The notes below the pieces were generated by a model, which was not told where the DNA came from, ran no database searches, and saw only the letters and a list, made by a program, of their open reading frames with translations. 64,000 bases of DNA from Linanthus parryae (Eukaryota; Streptophyta; Magnoliopsida; Ericales; Polemoniaceae), in contig JALGPY010000001.1 in the NCBI GenBank assembly GCA_023055425.1, positions 112,201,057 to 112,265,056 on the forward strand, read 5' to 3'. Positions 56,624-64,000 of this stretch are shown piece by piece. Within the stretch, counting starts at the first letter, position 1, and every line of letters begins with the position of its first letter. Position numbers and translations under genes: made by a program.

Positions 56624-57501
56624 TTTTTCCTTTTTTTCTCTGATTAGCCAATAGGTAAAAGTTATTATCTAATAATCAAACTTTTGCTACATTCTTCCTA
56701 GACTTAGATATAATTCAGCTTTATTTAACTTAGAGAATTTGGAGTTCATACCTTCTCCAAGGGTGACAAATTGCACTCTCATCTCACCCATGTTCTGTTG
56801 AGGCCGACCAATCGTCTGTCATTCGAGTTTCTAAATCCATGGAGTTGTAGATCTGAGATACGATTTTTTGTCTTGGTTATCTACTCCCGGTATGGGGATT
56901 TGAGGAGGGGAAAAGATGAAAGAGGGAAGAGTTGAAATGATTTTAATTCATCAAAACATAACATTCAATGCAATGAACAATATATTAGACCAATGGGAAC
57001 TACTACAAATAGAGTGATCTAATGACATGTTTGATTTTCTAGTATTAGTGGTATTAACTAGTATTGGACTAATTATAGTACGATGATTATTAATACTTTG
57101 TGTGGTTTGTTCTGGATTAAATTTAATACTGATACTAAATAGGGAAAAACATGGGTTTAATACCCTATTTTAATCCCATCCCACATGAGAGTATTAACAG
57201 TATTGGACTATTCAGTATAGTTGGAATTGAACATTAATTACACCAACAACTATTCATAATACTTTGCGTGGTACATAACCAAACACAGTATTAAATATAA
57301 TACAACTAATCCAGTCCAATCCTATCCGACTTAATTAAGTCTAGTACAGTCCAGTCCGGCTTGTCTGGAAAACCAAATGTGATGTAAGTGAAATGTGGGT
57401 GATTTGAGTAAAACAGTTAATGGACACCGTTCTAGTAATAACTAGTATCAGCTTCTGACATAAACAAAACCCCACAGCCCCTTCACTATCCCATCTCTGA
57501 C
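56285..57501. repeat. Tandem duplication, copy 1 (unit 1217 bp)
   Basis: Starts GTCTGAATTGTCAAATTCAG and contains the gag N-terminal half, its upstream leader and a fold-back MITE (about 57024-57384). It is followed head-to-tail by copy 2, nearly identical by eye, with scattered substitutions and a few small indels. Confidence 0.95.
57024..57384. mobile_element. Fold-back MITE inside the duplicated unit
   Basis: ACATGTTTGATTTTCTAGTA at the left is partly mirrored by GGAAAACCAAATGTGATG at the right. The halves contain mirrored ACTAGTATTGGACTAATTAT / CTAATCCAGTCCAATCC-like blocks. A second copy lies at about 58240-58600 within the tandem duplicate. Confidence 0.55.
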
Positions 57502-58653
57502 GTCTGAATTGTCAAATTCAGACCTAAACCTACTTGCTGCACCCCGTTTAAGTGCAGTAACACCATAGTTAGCTTATGTCGATCATTCATGCTGTATATT
57601 TGGAAACACATAGCCATTGGAAACACATAGCCATTGGAAACAGCTATCGTCTTGGCCATTAAACTTAGGACACTTTAAGCTTTGGCATAAGTATGTTCCC
57701 ATTTGTAAAATTTCTCACACAAACGTCGTTTTCATCATTAGAGTGCACTGTATTGTTATATTGGTTTCCTTTCTCCGTCCTTCTCTTTACTGCACTTGAT
57801 GAATCACTTTCTCCATTTAGCACTTCTGAATAGCAAACCATTTTTTTCTTTTTTTCTCCGATTAGCCAATAGGTAAAAGTTATTATCTAATAATCAAACT
57901 TTTGCTCCATTCTTTCGAGACTTATATATAATTCAGCTTTATTTAACTTGGAGAATTTGGAGTTCATACCTTCTCCAAGGGTGACAAATTGCACTCTCAT
58001 CTCACCCATGTTCTGTTGAGGCCGACCGATCGTCTGTCATTCGAGTTTCTAAATCCATGGAGTGGTAGATCTGAGATATGATTTTTTGTCTTGGTTATCT
58101 ACTCCCGGTATGGGGATTTGAGGAGGGGAAAAGATGAAAGAGAGAAGAGTTGAAATGATTTTAATTCAATAAAACATAACATTCAATGCAATGAACAATA
58201 TATTAGACCAATGGGAACTACTACAAATAGAGTGATCTAACATGTTTGATTTTCTAGTATTAGTGGTATTAACTAGTATTGAACTAATTATAGTACTGTG
58301 ATTATTAATACTTTGTGTGGTTTGTTCTGGATTAAATTTAATACTGGTACTAAATAGTGAAAAATATGAATTTAATATCCCATTTTAATCCCCTCCTCCA
58401 GGAGAGTATTAACAGTATTGGACTATTCAGTATAGTTGGAATTGAACATTAATTACACCAAGAACTATTCATAATACTTTGCACGGTACATAACCAAACA
58501 CAGTATTAAATATAATACAGCTAATCCAGTCCAATCCTATCCGACTTAATTCAGTCCAGTACGGTCCAGTCGGCGACTTCCGGAAAACCAAACGTGATGA
58601 AATATGGGTGATTTGAGTAAAACAGTTAATGGACACCGTTCTAGTAATAACTA

Positions 58654-59241
58654 CCACTCCGTTCCCTCTCTTCCTACCACTTTCTATTTCTGTCTGTTCC
58701 CTCTCTTCCTACCACTTTCCTTTTTTGACATGTTTAATGTTGTCCAATTACATATTTACCCTCACAATCAATACCCACATTTTATTTCAACATACCCACC
58801 TAACCCATTTTTTTCTCCCACATCTCATTATCACCACTTATACAAGATAAAATATTTTAGACAAAGAGAGAAGGAGGCAGATGGAGAGGTTGAACAAGAG
58901 AGAGAAAGAGAGAGAGAGAGGGGATGAAGAATGGGAGGAGAAGAAGGGGAAACAGATGGAACACCACCGCCGCCTCGTCGATAATGGTGTTACCGCGGTC
59001 TAGATCTGCATCTCGTCCCCTTGGTCTTCCATTGGTACTTCGTCCGCCTCTGTATTCTCCTCTTCAGATCTCCCTTTTTGATGAGCAGAGGCGGCGGTGG
59101 TAGCGCGGTGGTGGCGAGGCGCTACTACTACTGGTGCTTAAAGATTCGGAGGCAGCTCCTGCGTACTGGTGCTTCAAGATCCAGAGGCCTACTGGTGCTT
59201 CAAGATTTTTTCTTTTCTGATCTCATAGTCCAGATTCTTCA

Positions 59242-59285
<44 letters not shown>

Positions 59286-59616
59286 CTCAGTCCAGATTCT
59301 TCAAGATCCAGAGGCCTACTCGTCTTCCTCTGTTTTTTTATTTCATCTTTAAGTTTTTTGATTCAATATGAAATTTTGTTTATACTCTCTTTTGGTTTGG
59401 ATCTGTAACTAAAAATTGATTGTTCTCCTAGTGGACTGGTGGTGCTGGTGGTTGTGTTGTTATCAAAGTTGCAGAGGGTGATGAGGGAGATTGAAGAGAG
59501 AGAGGAGGACAGACAAAGAATAGTTGAGAAAGTACAGGAATAAGATGGTCAAACACACATTTTCCTTATTTTCCGTGCCCTCTCCAAAGGGTAGGAAGAG
59601 AGGGAACGGAGTGATA
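58654..59616. mobile_element. Non-autonomous element inserted in duplication copy 2
   Basis: The ends CACTCCGTTCCCTCTCTTCC and GGAAGAGAGGGAACGGAGTG are near-perfect inverted repeats. CTAGTAATAACTA occurs on both sides (58641-58653 and 59617-59629) but only once in copy 1, so it is a duplication made at insertion; its true length (up to 13 bp) is unclear. The interior has a second subterminal TGTTCCCTCTCTTCCTACCA, a (GA)n near 58905, GC-rich segments, partly repeated CTGGTGCTTCAAGAT units and a 40-nt poly-T. No transposase. Confidence 0.85.
59244..59283. repeat. Poly-T tract (about 40 nt)
   Basis: An uninterrupted T run flanked on both sides by CAGATTCTTCA-type sequence, within the 58654-59616 element. 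Confidence 0.95.
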
Positions 59617-59686
59617 CTAGTAATAACTAGTATCATCTTCTGACATAAACAAAACCCCACAGCCCCTTCACTATCCCATCTCTGAC

Positions 59687-59928
59687 TACAATTACCGCTA
59701 CAACCAATAATGTTTACGAGGACCACCACTCACTCCTCCACTGCCGCTATTGCTTTCTCACTTTGCTGTACCCACCCTCTAACTAACCGATGCCACTCCC
59801 AAACAACCACCCAAAATGAACACAGAAACTACGAAACTATTATCCATACACAACAATGTCTTCCGATAAAAATTAATTCTTAAACATGCCTAGAACCACC
59901 TTAAGAGTGTGGAGAAATGTTAGATTAT
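59687..59928. other. Spacer
   Basis: No feature seen between the duplication and the Stowaway-like element. Confidence 0.4.
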
Positions 59929-59930
59929 TA

Positions 59931-60545
59931 CTCCCTCCGTCCCGCAAGATAGTCCATTTTTGAAACTACAGCTCCGTTTGGTTGGTGGTAAAACATTTTC
60001 CTGTAAAATGTTTTCCCTTGTTTTGGTGTTTTGGTGCTGTTTGGTTAGAAGTAAAATGTTTTCCTGTAAACAGTTTTCCCTCAAATGATGTAAAATGATT
60101 TACACATCAAATCCGTAAGCCATTTTCCGGACAGTGGAGGAGCACAACAACTCATACTACCTCCTCCTCCACCACCACCACCACTACCACCCACCTCCAC
60201 TACGACCCATCACTGCCACCCACCTTCACCGCCACCCATCATTGTCATTTCCGTCACGGCCCACTGTTTTGGCAAGAGTCAACCAAACAGGAAAAAATAA
60301 TTTCAGGGAGAACTTTTTCACATAAAACATTTTACACGAAAATATTTTCCCTTTTAAAACATTTTACAGCGAACCAGACAGAGCCTACAACTTTTTTTGG
60401 AGACATGCAATTAATGTTTCCCACTACAAATTGTTGACATGCTATTTCCACTATTATCATTGATTTTATTTTCTGTAAAACTATGTGCATTGAACATGAA
60501 TGGATATTAATATTACAACTAATACATAGTAGTAATGAAATTCTA
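59931..60545. mobile_element. Stowaway-like MITE, interrupted and truncated at the right
   Basis: The TA-preceded left end CTCCCTCCGTCCCGCAAGAT is the classic Stowaway terminus. The sequence resumes after a nested insertion with ACTTTTTTTGGAGACATGCA and follows the body of the 21138-21399 element read on its - strand (CACTACAAATTGTTGACATG, GAACATGAATGG). The right terminus is missing; the end is approximate. Confidence 0.8.
59971..60384. mobile_element. MITE nested in the Stowaway-like element
   Basis: The ends GCTCCGTTTGGTTGG and CGAACCAGACAGAGC are inverted repeats, extended inward by AAAACATTTTCC/TTTTAAAACATTTTAC blocks. CTACA flanks both sides (59966-59970 and 60385-60389), and the uninterrupted relative at 21138-21399 has this sequence once. 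The middle is a run of CCACCA/CACC triplets. Confidence 0.85.
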
Positions 60546-60679
60546 ATTAAAAATTTTTGCTAGGTTTTTACCTCCGACAAAGTCAGAGAGTTTGAGGGCG
60601 ACCAGGAGGCGACTTCAGAGGCAACGCTAGGGTTCCGATCGTGAAGCAAGGAGAAGCAGTCTTGATCTACGGTCTGGTC

Positions 60680-61140
60680 ATGGCGGTGGGTACGGGTTCT
60701 GTTCTAGACTTCGGGAAGCTGTCTTTGGAGGAAGAAGAGGTCGAAGTTTTCGACACAGAGTATTGCCTCGCGGCGATCAGAGGACGAGGCCCTTGTCTGG
60801 TTGGTAGATTCCTTCTTCTGGTGCGCTTTAACACCTGGGCCATGAAGCTCTTGTTCAAGAAAATCTCGCCGGAAGGTGAAGAGGTTAGTATCCATGAAAC
60901 CGGGAGCTCAAAATTCGCTTTCCAGTTTCCGTCAAAAAAATCAATAGAGACAGTTCTTCAAGGAGGGACGTGGATTTTTGACGGGAATATGCTAATACTA
61001 AAACCATGGGAAATAGACAGTAGCACCGATAATGTAGTTTTCGACACAATTGATGTGTGGATTCAAGTAAAGAATCTACCTATTTATTTACAAACTGATG
61101 CAGATCTACGTAAAAATTTGCGAAGTTTTGGTACGGTGTT
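60680..61140 (+). pseudogene. LINE ORF1 5' part with DUF4283 domain, cut by an LTR insertion
   Basis: From the ATG at 60680 the frame reads MAVGTGSVLDFGKLSLEEEE, then CLVGRFLLLVRFNTWAMKLL, FAFQFPSKKSIETVLQGGTW with IFDGNMLILKPW, and DVWIQVKNLPIYLQT. This is the DUF4283 pattern (LVGK-L----, F-F-----VL--GPW-F, L-L--W, -W-Q---LP) found at the start of plant L1-type LINE polyproteins and related proteins. The frame is open for its whole length, also upstream to 60641, so the insert is fairly young. It ends abruptly at the LTR at 61141; the last residues up to 61186 belong to the LTR. Confidence 0.78.
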
Positions 61141-62729
61141 TGATGCGCAAAATACAGGCTATTCGCAAGTATACGAAATCAAGTAATACCGGGTGTATTT
61201 CAACTCGGGTTGTCGATCCCACAGAGACTGTTTCGGGTTTTCTCACGTCGTCAGTTTTAGTAAACCGAGTGTAATAACGAGGAGGAGTTGGTTGTGATTG
61301 TAGTCTACTAAACTAAAAACAGAAATAAAAACGCAAACGTAAATATTTTTTGTGATGTTTTCTGAAATAAGCGGAATCGGTTGTTCCTATAATAGATGGG
61401 AACTAGGCTCCAGGATCTCCTAGGGTTTCTACAGATTTCAGTTTTACGTTTGATTATGAAAACACTCAGCAGTTTCGATATCTGTGCAACGTACCAGTTG
61501 TGCAGTGACTTTTCAGCTTCCACACGTAATCCCGATCCTGCAGACTTTCGGATTCTTGTTAATCTGCCTAATTCTGCAGTCTCGGTCTAATCCTGTTAGG
61601 GTTTCTAACCTGTCCGAATGGCCCAGGTCAAATTCTCTAACAGTTGGTCTCACGTTTTTCGGTGCTAGCCCTATCTCCCTTTCTCTGGTCGGTCTATCAG
61701 GGTAAGGTACTAAATCCTGACTTTTCTTCCTAACCCTAACCTGACGTTTTCACCTACAGGCTCGGGTCTATAGCAATCCTGGGTGATCAATCCTATCATG
61801 CATATACGAGAATAACCCAAGCCAGAATAACAGATACGACTTGCTGAATTAAGATAACAATCATGAATCCATAATCAAAGTAGTCATAAAATCTGGATAC
61901 GAAACCCTAGGTTCACCGAGAACCTAGGTAAGAAGTTTAGCTACGAATAGAAATAATACTAAACACAGTTTCTGAATATAAAGAGAGAGAATGAAATCAA
62001 ACTAAGTCTTCGAATCTCGAATCGCTCTTCTGTGCTCTCCGGGGATGCTCTGACTTGTCCTTCGGTTGTAATGTGTATTGTGTGTCAAAACGAGTCTAGA
62101 CGAGTCTTTAAATAGTGTTGTTTTTCCCGAAACGCGTGCGCCAGAAATTACGAAAACTGCTAGCGGTCCACCGTCTTTGAAAAAAGTCAAAACTGGCTGC
62201 GTATATACGCAAGGGTTGCGTATAACGCAACCAGGGGCCCACAATCCACCCACCACCACCTCCCTGCCTGCGTATATACGCAAGGCTTGCGTATATACGC
62301 AGCCCCTGCGTATATACGCAGGCAGGGGCTGTGGTGGTGGCCCTGCTTGGTCCTCTGGTGGGTCCGGTTGGGTCTCCTGGGTCCCACTCTTCGGCCTGAT
62401 GCTCCTGGTTTGCCTCCCTTGGTGTTCTCCTGCTTTTCCGTGTTCCCGTCTTGGCCCGATCTTGTGCACGTTTTCCGAGACGGTCCCGGTTTGGTCCCAG
62501 CACGCTTCCCGATGTACCTTCCGAACCTGTTCCTGAAAAGGCAACACGAACAGAACCCGCAATCATATCCAATAAAAGTAATAAATAAGCAGGAATCCAG
62601 AAAGTACAAATAAACATCTCGTTCTAAATTCCCGAGGCATTCTTTGGCAATTTCTGGCAAAATACGATGTTTCCGACGCAAACGCTCGTGAAATCAGGCT
62701 ATAAGATAACCCCTAATTGGGCGTTATCA
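61141..62729 (-). repeat. Long LTR (1.6 kb) of an Athila/Tat-like or non-autonomous LTR element
   Basis: On the - strand it opens TGATAACGCCCAATTAGGGG and closes TTTTGCGCATCA, both ends being TGAT...ATCA. Just outside its start is a purine-rich GTGTGGGGGTATT, which fits a polypurine tract, so this would be the 3' LTR of an element extending right, out of the window. The end region (GTGGGATCGACAACC...TTACTTG...ACTTGCG) matches 2220-2305. It inserted into a LINE ORF1. The middle is GC-rich and holds a palindrome cluster. Confidence 0.7.
62199..62341. repeat. Cluster of GCGTATATACGC palindromes within a larger hairpin
   Basis: The perfect 12-bp palindrome occurs at 62199-62210, 62270-62281, 62289-62300 and 62308-62319, with a variant GCGTATAACGC at 62218-62228. 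The last is extended to CCTGCGTATATACGCAGG (62305-62322). In addition the arms at about 62249-62282 and 62307-62341 (CCACCACC...CCTGCC and GGCAGG...GGTGGTGG) are inverted copies about 33 bp long. Confidence 0.92.
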
Positions 62730-63483
62730 AATACCCCCACACTAGGCATTGCTCGTCCCGAGCAACCCCGTCGACACTAGCCTGTAATTATACATTTCTG
62801 CCCTCGTGAGACTGGCTCTGTGCATACACTACCTTTGCATACTCTTTCGACCCGAACCTTTCAACCGGACGACTCGATAGAAAACTGACTCAGATAGAAT
62901 GTACACAGACTCAAACGACTCAAAACAGACTAATGGCAAATTATTTTTTGGCGAGATTGGGCAACCTCAAAAACATAACCAGTGTGTCCTCGTGACCTCA
63001 TCCTTTCCAGAATGTACTTCCCTGCAAGCGATCGGTAAGTCTGAACAGATTTATATGGTGGATTTAAGCACTGGACCAAAGTACTATTACTTTAGTTATC
63101 AATCTGAGCAAATCCCTAGCTAACTTACCATCCGAGCTTTTTCCGAAAGGATCTATGTCTAATAGGTAGGATATATATATGTATCAAGGTATGGCATAGT
63201 CCTACTTGTTATGACATTCTCACAATTTACCAAACTCACACCCCTCACCGAGATCCCGAAAAACTGTCCGAAACACCTAAGTTCCTGCTTTCCCCATTCC
63301 TCTGTCCCCCGGTGTGTCTTTGCCGTGCTCGCGGCCACAAATGTGAAGTGGTGTAAACGTCTCGAAAATTGTGCCACTCACTCAGCTTTTTATTTAAATA
63401 ACAAAAACGACCAACAAAACTAAAAACTAGAACATGGCTTTCTTTTTTTTCTTTTCTTTCTCTTTTCACTTTTTTTTTTCTTC

Positions 63484-63520
<37 letters not shown>

Positions 63521-64000
63521 TTTTTTTGTTTTTTTAATAACACGACTATATACATAAATACACGAATAACGACAATACTAAACTGACTAAAGCTGAGTGA
63601 GTGAAAATACATCTCTGTCGTTGGGTACGTAAGATGTCCTCATGTGAAGTACCCCCACACTAATCCTGAAGTGCTGATCCTGTAGTCAAAATGATACTGT
63701 GCAGTCCCACCGAACCTCCTCATCACCAAAGATGTAGAAAAACGGCACAACCACCAATTAACCCTACAACCCCCCCCCCGAAACCCCGTTTTGTGCGAAA
63801 ATATGCTCGCACGCGACTAACTCCTCCTGTGGTCACTATATTAATGCACTGTCGCCACTAACTCACCCTGTCCTTCCCTCAAAAAACGTGTCGATGTCAA
63901 AAACTGTCTAATACTGATAAATCATGAACCTCTCCCATCTAAAACCCACCCTACTCACTCCCTCCGTCATAACACGTAGAATAGCCAACTATCGACTGAT
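62730..64000 (-). mobile_element. Internal region of the LTR element, incomplete
   Basis: Follows the LTR, beginning with the polypurine-tract complement AATACCCCCACAC. The phrase GTACCCCCACACTAATCC recurs at about 63650. No pol domain is seen in 1.27 kb, suggesting the non-coding part before the 3' LTR or a non-autonomous element. Open frames here are short and unrecognised. It continues beyond the window. Confidence 0.5.
63437..63536. repeat. T-rich low-complexity tract
   Basis: CTTTTCTTTCTC-type sequence leading into about 30 uninterrupted T residues and two further T runs. Confidence 0.93.

Larger units (their letters stand above)
57502..59686. repeat. Tandem duplication, copy 2, interrupted
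   Basis: Repeats copy 1 from GTCTGAATTGTCAAATTCAG through 58653. After an insertion it resumes CTAGTAATAACTAGTATCAT at 59617 and ends TCTCTGAC at 59686, where the unit boundary is expected. Confidence 0.93.

Noticed and set aside
62002..62681. Four overlapping open frames of 108-186 aa on both strands
   Set aside because: They lie in the GC-rich middle of an LTR across the palindrome cluster; overlapping frames on both strands without domains indicate composition, not coding.
1..64000. CRISPR arrays, operons or bacterial genes
   Set aside because: No regularly spaced direct repeats; genes have spliceosomal introns and plant-specific features.

Overview
This is nuclear DNA from a flowering plant, most likely a eudicot. 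Introns are long and GT-AG, two of the genes match land-plant proteins closely, and the spacer is packed with typical plant transposons (Ty1/Copia, Ty3/Gypsy, LINE, hAT, Mutator-like, Stowaway- and Tourist-like MITEs). It also holds a decayed piece of chloroplast DNA. I cannot name the species. There are no CRISPR arrays, operons or bacterial features.

Three genes can be built exon by exon. (1) BSH, the SNF5/INI1-type subunit of SWI/SNF chromatin remodellers, is on the + strand at 5559-19171: ten short exons (243 aa) spread over 13.6 kb, with introns of 3.4 and 6.5 kb filled by transposons. (2) A two-exon gene on the - strand (24678-25369) encodes a 77-aa protein that resembles a small conserved plant family of unknown function. 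(3) A peroxisomal DHNA-CoA thioesterase (DHNAT, phylloquinone synthesis) is on the + strand at 52154-54881: three exons, 162 aa, ending in the peroxisomal signal AKL. The three genes have no evident joint function; they are islands in repeats.

Layout: 1-5.5 kb, LTR fragments, a decayed unknown coding stretch and a Tourist-like MITE. 5.5-19.2 kb, BSH, whose introns hold a LINE zinc-finger tail, a Mutator-like element with 9-bp target duplication, a Stowaway MITE, two hAT elements (one with tRNA-like modules) and an antisense LINE RNase H. 19-25 kb, MITEs and the small gene. 26-38.6 kb, a GATCCG-rich element, a Copia gag scrap, two members of one long-LTR family, an hAT element with 8-bp duplication and a TA-flanked MITE. 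38.9-45.7 kb, a complete but dead Copia element on the - strand whose gag is split by about 2 kb carrying a plastid petD pseudogene and a MITE. 48-52 kb, another GATCCG-rich element and an hAT transposase remnant. 52-55 kb, DHNAT, with a MITE about 140 bp before its start codon. 56-59.7 kb, a 1.2-kb tandem duplication carrying Ty3/Gypsy gag, its second copy later split by another element. 59.9-64 kb, nested MITEs, a still-open LINE ORF1 (DUF4283) cut by a 1.6-kb LTR, and an internal region running off the window.

The most unusual structures are the plastid DNA patch inside Copia gag, a cluster of GCGTATATACGC palindromes forming a large hairpin inside the 61-62.7 kb LTR, paired tRNA-like modules in an hAT element, and insertions that can be ordered in time. 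I found no clearly new protein-coding system.
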